From Zanthoxylum bungeanum (Eukaryota > Streptophyta > Magnoliopsida > Sapindales > Rutaceae), in the NCBI GenBank assembly GCA_019454045.1, contig SKCR01037663.1, positions 1-64,000 on the forward strand: 64,000 bases of DNA, read 5' to 3'. Made by a program: the position numbers and the translations under genes. Each line of letters opens with the position of its first letter. The first letter of the stretch is position 1. The notes beneath the pieces were generated by a model that was not told the DNA's origin, made no database searches, and saw nothing but the letters and a program-made list of their open reading frames with translations. Positions 24,530-34,986 of the stretch are shown piece by piece.

Positions 24530-25060
24530 GACCCCTGGTCCATTCCCGAACCGTTGATGTGCTGTGGTGTGATGAGGTCCATTCCCGAACCGTCATCGTG
24601 AGGTGGTCCATTCCTGAACCGATCTCCATTCCCGGAGTGTTACTGTGATGTGGTGTGATATGGTCCATTCCCGAAACGTCACCGTGTTGTGGTCCATTCC
24701 CGAACCGATCTCCATTCTCGGAGTGCCATTCCCGGCGTGCCATTCCCGGCGTGCTCATTCCCAAGCTGTCCATTCCTGGACTGTCCATTCCCGGACTATA
24801 TCTCCATTCTCGGTAGTGCCATTCCCGGCGTGCTCATTCCCGAGCTGTCCATTCCCGGACTGTCCATTCCCAGACTATATCTCCATTCTCGAAGTGCCAT
24901 TCCCAGCGTACCATTCCCGGCGTGCTCAATCCTGAGCTGTCCATTCCCGGACTATATCTCCATTCTCGGAGTGCCATTCCCGACGTGCTCATTCCCGAGC
25001 TGTCCATTCCCGGACTAGATCTCCATTCTCGGAGTGCCATTCTCGGCAGAATGATCTGAA
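24530..25060. repeat. Tandem-repeat zone 1 (CCATTCCCGG units)
   Basis: Irregular array of short pieces built on TCCATTCCCGGACTATATC and GTGCCATTCCCGGCGTGCTC. Units vary from about 20 to 60 bp. Long open frames on both strands (for example 24645-24935 and 24689-25018) only translate the repeat. Confidence 0.85.
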
Positions 25061-25550
25061 ATAATATGGGCCTCGCCCCCAGAATTCCATTCCCGGCAGA
25101 AACTGACACTGATGCAATATGGGCCTCGCCCCCATAATGTCATTCCCGGCAGAAACTGACACTGATGCAATATGGGCCTCGCCCCTAGAATGCCATGCCC
25201 GGTAGAAACTGATAGTGAACCAATGTGGGCCTCTCCCCCACAATGCCATACCCGGCAATGCTGGTACTGATGCTAATGTTGGCCTCGCCTCCAAAATGCC
25301 ATACCCGGTAGAAACTGATCTGATGTAATGTGGGCCTCGCCCTCAGAGTGCCATACCCGGCAAGACTGATTCTGATAAAGATATGGGCCTCGACCCCAGT
25401 GTGCCATACCCAGTAAGACTGATACTGATAAAGATGTGGGCCTCGCCCTCAGAGTGCCATACCCAGCAAGACTGATACTGATGCTAATACGGGTCTCGCC
25501 CCAAACTGATGGTGATGTGGGCCTTGCCCTAAACTGATGCTGATGTGGGC
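25061..25550. repeat. Tandem-repeat zone 2 (about 60-bp units)
   Basis: About eight degenerate units joining TGCCATACCCGGCA, AAACTGATACTGATG and TGGGCCTCGCCCCCA. It mixes the vocabulary of zone 1 and zone 4. Confidence 0.85.
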
Positions 25551-26060
25551 CTCGGCCCTGGGATTCATTCTCTGGATTCATTCCAAATTCTGACGACGTG
25601 GGCCTCGGCCCTGAGATTCATTCTCTGGATTCATTCCAAATTCTGACGTCGTGGGCCTCAGCCCTGGGATTCATTCCCTGGATTAATTCCAAATTCTGAA
25701 GTCGTGGGCCTCGGCCCTGGGATTCATTCCCTAGATTAATTCCAAATTATGACATCGTGCGCCTCGGCCCTGGGATTCATTCCGTGGATTCATTCCAAAT
25801 TCTGACGACGTGGGCCTCGGCCCTGAGATTCATTCCCTGGATTCATTCTAAATTCTGACGACGTGGGCCTCGGCCCTGGGATTCATTCCCTGGATTTATT
25901 CCAAATTCTGAAGACGTGGGCCTCGGCCTTGGGATTCATTCCCTGGATTCATTCCAAATTCTGACGATATGGGCCTCGGCCCTGGGATTCGTTCCCTGGA
26001 TTCATTCCAAAATTCTGCTGATATGGGCCTCGGCCATGGGATTCATTCCAAATTACGATG
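25551..26060. repeat. Tandem-repeat zone 3 (53-bp units)
   Basis: About ten well-ordered 53-bp units, for example starting at 25592 and 25645. Each has GTGGGCCTCGGCCCTGGG followed by ATTCATTCCCTGGATTCATT. The inner GGCCTCGGCC can pair with itself. Degenerate half units continue to about 26230. Confidence 0.9.
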
Positions 26061-26230
26061 GATTCATTCCAAATTATGAGGGATTCATTCCCAGGATTCA
26101 TTCTATACTCTGATGATGTGGGCCTCGACCCTGAGATTCATTCCAAAACTTTGACAACTCGGGCCTCGGCCCTAGGATTCATTCACAATGCTGCTGATAA
26201 TATGGGCATCGACCCTGGGATTCTTTCCCG

Positions 26231-26500
26231 ATGCTGCTGATAATGTGGGCCTTGCCCTAATCTGATACTGATGTGGGCCTCGCCCCCAAGTTGATATTGA
26301 TGTGGGCCTCGCCCCAAAATTGATACTGATATGGGCCTCGGCCCCAAACTGATACTGATGTGGGCCTCGGCCCCAAAATGACACTGATGTGGGCCTCGCC
26401 CTCAAGTTGATAGTGATGTGGACCTTGGCCCCAAACCGATACGGATGTGGGCCTCGCCCCCAAGTTGATACTGACTTGGGCCTCGCCCTCAGACTGAAAC
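26231..26500. repeat. Tandem-repeat zone 4 (29-bp units)
   Basis: About nine 29-bp units of the form TGATACTGATGTGGGCCTCG followed by CCCCCAAGT. Because 29 is not a multiple of three, one minus-strand frame (26257-26649) passes through all three phases without a stop. Confidence 0.9.
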
Positions 26501-26700
26501 TGATTCATTTCTGAAACTGATGACATTGTACTGTTGCTGTTTCTGATTGGATGGCCTTTTGCCGCTTTATTTTTTTCTTCTTTGAAACTTGTGAATACAA
26601 AACAAAACAACAAGCAAAAAAGAATGCAAACTATGTTACGTGTATGCATGCATGCATGAATGAATTTCCTATTCCGCTGGGTTAGGTCTTCTGCTAGTTC
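26501..26700 (-). other. 3' UTR stretch shared with Gypsy-X
   Basis: Non-coding. Matches 30530-30700 of Gypsy-X, including the ATGCATGCATG run and a TCGGGTTAGGTCTTC-like end. This is the last recognisable common sequence before the two elements diverge. Confidence 0.75.
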
Positions 26701-27780
26701 TCCAGGTGATTACTCAGTCTTCTCTCTGGTCTCATGGCTCAATTTCTTGTTATTCTTCTTATTCACAGGGTGGTAGACTGGTCACTCCCAGTCTTGATTT
26801 AGCTTTATGTTCTCCGCTATTTGCATTTGATCAAGATGAACCACATGGCGGGGCCTTCCATATCATCATACTATATCACATGCTACGAAATAGTCCCAAT
26901 AGTTTATACATGTTATCGTCCTCAAGGAATGCCCAGTAATGAAACCAGAGAACATTCAAAACACTCATTGCAACTCAAATCTGAGTTTTTGAATAAATGA
27001 TCTATGCTAGACTCAAAGTGTGTGTGTGCAAAGGTTCTTTCACAGCTCAATCCTTAGTAAGGCTAACTCGATGATTTCGTTTCAAAAAATCGAGATCGAT
27101 GAGTCAAACCAACCTAGATATCTCAATTATGCCTGCGGTTGCTTTTCAGTGCTCAATGTGGTATGGTTTTCTTTCTTTTCTTTGTCTCTCATTTTTCTTT
27201 TCATTTTAAACTTCATTTTTTCTTTTCTCTTTTTTTTTTCAACACACCTACCCTTTAAGGTAGCATTTCTCCTCATGGTGGTCCTAACCCTCGCCCATGG
27301 GTAGCTTCACACTTATCGGTTATAGGTGGTTCAATTCTTTTCTTTAGAGACTTTTCTTTCAGTTTCAACCATACCACACATCATAACAGCAACTCAACTC
27401 AAGATAAACATCTAAGCACAACGGTCATTCACCGACCTACAATTTCTTCAACTAGTCACTTTGCTAACTACTGAGGTTTTCACTGCTAAGAACTATTATC
27501 AAGTGCTTACGAGTCTAACATAGATCAATTACTCAAAGAATCAGATAAAAGCACATCAAGAGTTTATCGTTTCTAAGATTTCACCCTAAAGCAATCAATT
27601 TCATCATCGGACTTATGTCTAACTATCAATGACTGAAAACAAACAAATTTTTTTTCTTTTTTTTCCTTTGAAGGCCCCCTAATGGTCTTTCTATCCTTGT
27701 CGTAAGGTTTTCTATTTCTCGATTTCCTTTTGCTCGCTATCCATGTTTGCTAAACTCTTCTTTGACCATTCTTCTTTTAT
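26701..27780. other. Unassigned internal segment of Gypsy-NA
   Basis: Takes the place that gag and pol hold in G1 and Gypsy-X. No similarity by eye to any other part of the window and no convincing coding frame. The plus frame 27020-27304 owes its length to T-rich sequence. A pyrimidine-rich run (27160-27245), purine-rich in element sense, is the only compositional feature. Origin unknown. Confidence 0.6.
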
Positions 27781-28411
27781 CCCTAACCCAACGGATATCT
27801 ATGATGGCTTTTAGACACAAGGGTTAACATGATGCAGTATGCATTAGATGCACGTGATGTATGAGATAAAATATGCATGTGGTTAGCAAAAGCATAAAAT
27901 GGGTGGCTCCTACAGGATATACAACTATGGTTCACATGTGGTTTACGGGAGTGTGGACAAAGGCTCTCACTGACGAAGGTTTGCCCACAACTAGGACTCC
28001 CCACTCAAGGGTTCAAGCGACCAAGTGAGCACACCCTTTTTATACCTTACGGTACGTGCTAACGAGTTATGGTATGTGATTAACTGTCGAATGAATTTCC
28101 TATTGTAGATTCCCCAGAGGGAGGGTGGAGCGAGGCTCTCTTAAGTACCCAAGCCTCTTAGGCTCTTATCGCTTGGTGACTGGAATAAACAACGAGTCCT
28201 CCAAACTAGTCTATCACAACAAGCTACGGGTAATGATTATCTAGGTGCCTTCACAGTTTTTCCTCGAAAAGGTAGTGAATGAAGGAAGACACACAATCAT
28301 CACCTAGCTTTAACAAAGCCATTGATTAACCCCTTTCAATCCACTATAGACACGGTCAACTAAAGCACAAATCATAAATATCACAAGACATGATTTCAGG
28401 GCCGATTCTGT
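27781..28411 (-). other. Gypsy-NA leader
   Basis: Similar to the G1 leader (8550-9443). The shared part ends about 30 bp before the position of the G1 gag ATG, so the loss of coding sequence begins there. Confidence 0.8.
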
Positions 28412-28428
28412 CCCCAGTGGAGTCACCA
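28412..28428 (-). other. Primer binding site of Gypsy-NA
   Basis: Minus strand TGGTGACTCCACTGGGG, three bases from the LTR at 28432. Confidence 0.87.
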
Positions 28429-28431
28429 GAC

Positions 28432-30292
28432 TGTAGAACACAGAACTTAGGCGACGCATGCTGTTCTAGGCTCGCGGCCTAGTTGAGAGTAAGGAGTAGT
28501 CCGCGGGGAACTAAATCGGAGAATAATGGAGTCGCCATCCGGTGTGAACTGAGATAAAGATTTAAGGCTGCACTCACCCCTCGCAAGGGAAGACCTCAAA
28601 ACGTTGGGTTCGGAATGGTCCCTTACTTATGCCACTTGTGATGATATAATTTGTGCAATAAATCAACCGAGTCAACTCAATAATCATGCTCAAGGGTATT
28701 TAGATCTAACATTCATTCGCTAAATAAATCTTATTCTAAGTTCGCATGCTTGAATGTAAGTCTTTAAACGGCAAACATAATTCCACACATGAGCATATTA
28801 AACCATAGAATCAACATATATAAATCACTATTCAAACATAACGTAAACTAATAACATGCATAAAGAATAACATAAATATGCTTTAAAAATAAATAACAAA
28901 CTAAATTAAATCATGCTTAAAATAATAAATAAACTACCTTGAACCATGACATGCTCAAATACAAATTTGGATGAGACGAGATACGTGTATCTTAAGTGGT
29001 ACGTGGCGTTGTATCCCGAGTGCAGACCATACTACCGTCCATTCGGAATCGGCTACGGAATTTACGTGCGGGTTTCCATTCGATATACCACAAAAGGAGA
29101 ACACATATCTCGCTCATCCAACAATCACATCATGCCTCAAACGACTCTCGTGCGATATAAAATATTAAAATAAATAAAGATAAACGAAAGATAATGAATA
29201 CAAGGGTGCCCTCAGGTCTAACCTCTTTGTCGTCTCTCGAAAGCGCCTTACGTGTCCGTTGGAAGGGTGAATGATCCGCTACTTTTCCGATTCACGAACT
29301 CAACATTTTTCCATGCAGTTTTGCTGTTCAGACTGCTGTTTTCACTCCGTTTCACTACTGTTTCTGGTCACGGTTTTCGGTGGTAAGGATGCAGTTTTCT
29401 GGACTATTTTTGGCACTTTTTTGGGCAGTTTTCTGGATGGTTTAGGCGGCTGTTTTGGTGAAGGGTTAAGGGACTGGTTTTGGTCGTTTTAGGGGAGTTT
29501 TGGGTAGTTTTTAGGTGCAGTTTTGAGTGAAGTTATTTGGCGAGAGGTTCTTAGCGCTGTGAATGGTGGCAAAAATTCGGCAATGGAGGGCTACGAAAAC
29601 AGGCTTGGGCGTGAAGGGTATTGCTGAAGGGTGTGAGGTGGGCGGCAATGGTAGGTTTCCTGGCTTGGTGGTGCGGCAATGGGGGCTTCAATATGATGCT
29701 TGGACGTGCAATTGAGGCTTAAGGGAGTGCTTTAGGCTTGTGAAAGAGGTATATGAGCTAGGGTTGTGAATGGTGATGAGGGGTCCTTTTTATAGGCAAA
29801 TGAGAGGAGGTTTTCCTAATCCGATTAGGAATAGGATTTCTATTGATGGTGACATCTCCTTAATAGGAATATCCCTTATTTGGGGTGCTGATTGGATTTG
29901 ATTTGGTAGGGATTTGATTTGATTTCTTTTATTTAGGTAAGGATTTTGCAAGATTTAAACATGTGATAAATATGCATTTACCTAAATAAGAAGGCATTTG
30001 GGCGTGAATCACATCCCCTGGGCGTGGACTTGGTTTGACTTGATGGGCTGGGTATTTTGGGTTTGGTTTGGGCTTGGTAAGTGGTCTATGGGGGTTTTGG
30101 GCCTAAGATAAGCTTTGAAACGGAAGTCCAACAAACAACCGAAGCTAAACAACTTGGATAAATCCACCAAAAATTCCGTTTTCCAACTTTACCCTTCCAA
30201 CGTCCGTTTCCCGCGGCTTTCATGACTAAAGAGGTAGTTGTCTCCATACGAGGCTCATCATCGGGCTGATATGCAAAAATACAATGCCTACA
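28432..30292 (-). repeat. 5' LTR of Gypsy-NA (1861 bp)
   Basis: TGTAGA...CCTACA. Pairs with 22521-24382. Carries the 92-bp module (28998-29089), primer-site-like 13-mer (28525-28537) and a TATA box (29786-29794, minus). Confidence 0.93.
29786..29794 (-). promoter_or_regulatory. Probable TATA box of Gypsy-NA 5' LTR
   Basis: Minus strand TATAAAAAG about 500 bp into the LTR in the sense direction. This copy would drive genomic RNA of the element. Confidence 0.6.
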
Positions 30293-30297
30293 CACAT
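30293..30297. repeat. Target site duplication CACAT, right (Gypsy-NA)
   Basis: Partner of 22516-22520. Confidence 0.93.
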
Positions 30298-30699
30298 CCC
30301 CAAAACTACTGATGATGTGGGTCACGACCCTGGGACGCATCCCAAAACTGCTGATGATTTGGGTCACGACCTTGGGACGCATCCCAAAACTGCTGATACT
30401 GATGTTGATGTGGATGTGAGCCTCAACCCTGAATCTGATGTGGATGCTGATGCGGGCCTCACCCCTGAATCTGATATCAATACTGATATGGGCCTCGCCC
30501 CCAGGGACTCATCCCTAAAATTGATACTGTGTTGTCGCTGCTTCTGATTAGCTCATCTTTACCGCTTTCTCTTTTCTTCTTCGAAATCTGTGAATACAAA
30601 ACAAACACAAAAAGAGTGCAAAATATGTTACATGTATGCATGCATGAATGAGTTTCCTATCCTGTCGGGTTAGGTCTTCTTCCAATTTCCTTGGTGTCT
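30298..30699 (-). repeat. Gypsy-X 3' UTR tandem repeats, right part
   Basis: Two clear 42-bp units (from about 30305) with GGGTCACGACCCTGGGACGC. They are followed by GATGTGGATG-type short repeats and sequence shared with Gypsy-NA near 26501-26700. Confidence 0.8.
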
Positions 30700-32743
30700 G
30701 CTCGGTCCTCTCTCCCTACGGCAAAGTACCGCTTCAATCTATCCACTTTGATCGGTTCAATGAACTCATTTCCTTCAAGTCTGATAGTCTTACTTCTCCA
30801 TTTCCCATTACTTTCTGCACTATATAAGGTCATTCCCAGTTAGGTCTGAACTTTCCTCTCGGATCTGTGGTCGACGGCCTGGACTGCTTAAGTACCAATC
30901 ACCTTTTCTAATCTAAGTAGGACGCACCTTCTTGTTGAATGCTCGGACCAGCCTTTTCGGATAAATCTACATGTGATGTAAGGACTTCATTCTCTTCTCA
31001 TCGAGTAATGCCAACTGCTCAAATCTCTCCGAGGCCCATTCTTGTTCCAGTAATTGTGTCTCTGCTAACACTCTCATGGACTGTATCTCAACTTCCACTG
31101 GTAGTACGGCTTCCATTCCATAGACCAAAGAGTAAGGTGTGGCTCATGTTGCTGTTCTCATTGATGTTCTGTACCCCCACAAAGCATACGGTAGTTTGTC
31201 AGCCCAATCCCTGCAGTTCTCTGTCATCTTGGCCAATATTATCTTTATTGTCTTATTGGCTGCCCCATTTACCTACGGCCTGTAATGTGATGACTTGTGA
31301 TGTCTAATCCCGTACTTCTATAGCATTGCCTTTGTCTCTCCCTGAAACTGAACTCCATTATCTATAACCACATGGTACGATATACCATACCGACAAATGA
31401 GATTTCGAGCTATAAACTTCGCCATCTGCTTTGTTGTAACATTGGGGAATGATTCGGCTTCCACCCACTTTGAGAAGTAGTCTACTGCCACTACTATAAA
31501 GCGATGCAAATTCGATGCATTCAGTCTACTGCCACAGCTCTGACAGCCCATGAAACTCTATGTGTGGCAAGTGATTCAAGTTACCGTGCACTTGACAATC
31601 ATGACAGTGCTTTACCATCTTCGCGCAGTCTGTCTCTAAGGTCGACCAGTAAAAACCTTATCTTACAACCTTACGGGATAGATTCAACCTGTTCATGTGC
31701 AGACCACATACCCCGGCATGTATTTCTTCCATTATCTTCTAAGCCTCTTCTTTTCTCAAACACTTCAATTAAATACTATTTGCTTACCTCTTGTACAGTT
31801 CCCCTTTCAAAAGAACATACTGAGAAGCTAACTTCTGAATAGCTATCTTCTCTTTTCTGTCTGCTCCCTCCGGAAGTTCCACGTGTTCTAGATACCTCTG
31901 AATGTCATGATACCAAGGTTTACCATCGTCGATCTCCACTTCCAGAACTCTTTCTATCTCATAAACGGGTCTGTTTGCTGTTGTCAATACCAACGGTCTC
32001 ATCACTAACTTCTCTGGATTTTCCCAAGTCGCTACAAGTGTAGCCAATGCGTCTGCCATCTGATTCTCTTCTTACGGTAAGTGCTGAAACTTACAATCGG
32101 GGATAGCCTGTGCCAACTTTCTGAGGTAAAAAAAGGTAAGGTCTCAACTGTTCTTCCTTCAGTTCCCATTCTCCCTACATCTATCGGATTACCAACATCG
32201 AATATCCGTACACCTCCACACTCTCAGCCTTCAAGACTATCAGTGCAGTTAACCAAAAAACGAATGCTTCATAATCAGCCATGTTGTTTGTCACTTAGAA
32301 CGTCAACCTCTTGGCCAAAGGCAATGTTTCTCCTTCGGGGGTCACTATCACGATTCTGATCCCGGCCCCTTTATAATTTACAGCTCCATCGAAATACATC
32401 TTCCACCCTTGAACTATTATTACTTGGATCTCTTCATCTATGAATTCAAACTTGTACTGATCCTCTTCAATAGGTTGCAATGCTAGGAACTCTGCTACAG
32501 CTCGCCCTTTGATTACTTTGGAGGTGAGATACTCAATATCAAACTCTGTTAGCAACACTAACCATCTGTCCAACTTCCCCACTAGCAAAGGCACTGAATG
32601 TAGATACTTCAAGGGGTTTTCTTTAGCTACCACCTGGATCTTGTAAGACTGGAAGTAATGTCGCAGTTTTCTGGATGCCCATACCACTGCCAAATAGATC
32701 TTCTCTACCTCTTGATAACGGGCTTCATACGGAAGCATCTTCT
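30700..32743 (-). pseudogene. Gypsy-X pol, 3' part: RNase H end, second RNase H, integrase
   Basis: On the minus strand the RNase H end (PYEARYQEVEKIYLAVVWAS, then LRHYF) comes first at 32743. A second RNase H follows (MYFDGAVNYKGAGI near 32400), then a linker ending MADALATLVATW...LLKGELYKR (31784-32059). The integrase core shows VAVDYFSKWVEAESF and VVIDNGVQFQ, which hold the first two catalytic Asp. Downstream it reads NGAANKTIKIILAKMTE where relatives have a Glu between NGA and AANK. The catalytic Glu therefore appears deleted. Stops occur at the start and inside. Two RNase H domains are typical of the Tat lineage. Interrupted at 32743 by Copia A; continues at 50309. Confidence 0.9.
32739..32743. 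repeat. Target site duplication CTTCT, left (Copia A)
   Basis: CTTCT before TGTTGGG is repeated at 50309-50313 after TATA. Rejoined, the Gypsy-X RNase H reads YYLSKKMLPYEAR without a break. Confidence 0.93.
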
Positions 32744-34021
32744 TGTTGGGATGTATGTACATGTGATGTAAATGGTTTCATGTGTTTTGAAATAATAAGA
32801 TGCATTATTCATTTATCAAAAATTGTTTGTTTAACTTTCACATATTATATTCTCGTAAATAACGTAGATTCCTTACGTACCTTCAGACTTAGTGTATGAG
32901 TGTCATACACCAGAGGATTTAAGTCTGAAGTTAGTAATCTTAAATAGTCCATAGAGAGAAAACAAACCGGGTACTTTGTTTGTGGTTTATCTAACTGTGG
33001 TCCATTCTATATTTGTATGGCGATCTTAATCCGGATCGTCCATGTAGAGACATGAGAATGGAGGCACCTTGTATGATGCGATCATATAGGACTGGACCCA
33101 GATAGAAATGACATTTTATAACATCCGTTAAACAAAGAAAGTCATTTCAATCTACTTGATGGTCATAGAAGGATTGATCTTAATCCTGAGTGTACTACGA
33201 ACTCCTGCATGACAGGCTATGTCCTTTGATTTACAAAGGTGAGGTTGGTGTAGTAGTCTAGTCTCAAACAATAGCTACGTACTTTGGGGGCACAGTTTGT
33301 TTTGTAGCTGGGAACGTTTTACATAGACATGAAATTCACTCCTTCTTACGAGAAGCAGATGAGTATCTTTCTTAAGAGTTGATTTGGTACTTGAACGATT
33401 TGAGCGCTCAAGTCTTTCTACTACGAATAGAAAGATTAATATTCATAATAGTTATGAATAAATCGTTCATTAGAGAATCAATGGTACTTAAGGTAAAAAT
33501 AATTAGAGGGGTATAACGGATATTATGACCCGGCCCTAATTACGAGATACTCGTGAAGGATCAATTCGTATGCAATGACTATATCGGTGGACACCTACTT
33601 GGTTCGGCTTAATATTCATCTACGACAACGGGAGTGCAACCTCAGGTTTTTAGTGGAATAACCCGGAGTTAATAATTCAGAATATTTAATTAATAGCTTA
33701 ATTAATATTTCGAGATTATTGAAGCTGGGAACCGCAGGTCCATTTGGTCCTCGTGCTAGCTCGATATACTTTAGCAGAGTTACTATAATTGGATGGTCCA
33801 ATTATATACTCAAAAAGAATAAATATTATTAATATGATTAATAATATTAATTACATCACACTTGAGACTATACATTAAAAGTTAATGTAAGGTATTAATA
33901 AATATATGATAATTATTAAAATTAGTACATTGAATTATATATGATATAATTTAATAAGGCTAAGAATTATTTTGGAAACAAAAATCATCACCATGGTAGA
34001 ATTCCTTATTGGATAAAGAAT

Positions 34022-34235
34022 ATGATTTGTTTGTTTGAGAAACAAAATCAAATCAAAATTACCTACCTTGGCCGAATTCCTTTTTGTGTAAGGAATAGGA
34101 TTTGTTTGTTTGAGAGAAACAAAATCAAACCAAAATTCCCTAGCCTTGGCCGAATACCCTATGGTGTAAAGAATAAGATTTGTTTGTTTTGGAAACAAAA
34201 TCAAACAAGGATTCCTTGCCCTGGCCGAAAAGCAT
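34022..34235 (+). repeat. Tandem repeat of about 75 bp with internal hairpins in the Copia A LTR
   Basis: Three units begin GATTTGTTTGTTT and contain AAACAAAATCAAA, so each can fold on itself. They continue with CCTTGGCCGAAT. A diverged fourth unit precedes at about 33968. The same array is in the 3' LTR near 49370-49580. The 76-codon frame across it is only the repeat. Confidence 0.8.
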
Positions 34236-34257
34236 ACGGATTGGGAGACTAATAGTT

Positions 34258-34275
34258 GATTTGTTTCATGAAACA
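34258..34275. promoter_or_regulatory. 18-bp palindrome upstream of the TATA box
   Basis: TTTGTTTCATGAAACAAA, a perfect palindrome 12 bp before TATAAAA. The 3' LTR copy has one mismatch at the centre. The position suggests a factor-binding site in the element promoter; function inferred. Confidence 0.5.
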
Positions 34276-34287
34276 AATTACCTAAAG

Positions 34288-34294
34288 TATAAAA
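34288..34294 (+). promoter_or_regulatory. Probable TATA box of Copia A 5' LTR
   Basis: TATAAAA, present at the matching place of the 3' LTR (49624-49630). It implies U3 of about 1.55 kb and transcription start near 34320. Confidence 0.65.
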
Positions 34295-34974
34295 GAAGAA
34301 TTATCTTTTTCTTTTTTGAGATCTAGAAATTAGAGAACCCTAGCATCCTTCTCTTCTTCATGCTCTCAAGAGTTTAGAAAATTAATTGAAGAACTAGAAA
34401 ATTATTTCGGTGTGTGATTTAATCTCTAAAACGTTTAGGGATTAATTTGTGAGTGTAGCCCACACTACTCTTCGTTAGTAATGAGATATAGCTCGGAAGA
34501 CTTTGTGGCATTGGAAATCTCTTCTCCCCTTCACCTATAACTCACAGCAGTGAGGTAGAAAGTTCCCCACTGCTGCGTGTACATCACCAATTTTGGGGCT
34601 CGGTTTTGTTTGGTTTTAATTCGGGTTTTGGGAAACACTTTTAGGTAATTTAAGGGGTGAGTTAGGATTGATTTTTAAGTTAAAAATCAGACCTAAATAC
34701 ATACAGCAGTTCACGCATATTGTGGGCTGTTTTGAGTGCAGTTCGCGCGTGTAACAGGTGCAAAATAGTCCGCTATTTCACTGCAGTTCAGGGGGCTGTT
34801 CGGGGACTGTTTCATGAGCATTTCGGGGCTGAAATCTTGTGTAAAACAGAATCGAAATTTCAGTATACCCACTGGTATCATTCGGCCAAAGGAAGGGCAA
34901 AGCAGAAAAATTTTTGAAGTTTGATCTGTGGGCCTAACCGCTTCCGCTGCGCGAGGGAAAGCGTTTCATACAAT

Positions 34975-34986
34975 TGGTATCAGAGC
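34975..34986 (+). other. Primer binding site of Copia A
   Basis: TGGTATCAGAGC, complementary to the 3' end of initiator Met tRNA, two bases after the LTR. Confidence 0.92.

Larger units (their letters stand above)
22521..30292 (-). mobile_element. Gypsy-NA: 7772-bp non-autonomous Tat-type element
   Basis: Two full LTRs of nearly equal length (22521-24382, 1862 bp; 28432-30292, 1861 bp), polypurine tract, primer site and a leader shared with G1. No gag, protease, RT, RNase H or integrase motif is found in any frame between them. The inside holds four tandem-repeat zones (24530-26500), a short stretch shared with the Gypsy-X 3' UTR, about 1.1 kb of unassigned sequence and the leader. It would need proteins from an autonomous relative. 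The high likeness of its LTRs suggests a younger insertion than Gypsy-X. Confidence 0.92.
32744..34972 (+). repeat. 5' LTR of Copia A (2229 bp)
   Basis: TGTTGGG...TACA, with the primer site two bases further on. It closely matches 48086-50308. A small deletion near its start removes CCCTAGAGCTAC-like sequence present in the 3' copy. Confidence 0.93.

Noticed and set aside
24378..25581. Several 90-136 codon frames with repeated peptides on both strands
   Set aside because: They are translations of tandem-repeat zones 1 and 2, with no start context or conserved domain.
25551..26060. CRISPR-like regular 53-bp array
   Set aside because: Units are contiguous with no unique spacers, in a plant retrotransposon 3' UTR.
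27020..27304. 94-codon plus frame in Gypsy-NA as a captured gene
   Set aside because: Antisense to the element; the hydrophobic part is a T-rich run and I recognise no domain.
19171..30292. Reading the three Gypsy LTRs as one element with tandem LTRs from recombination
   Set aside because: The CACAT pair around 22521-30292 and the ACCGT pair around 19171-53777 show two separate insertions, one inside the other.
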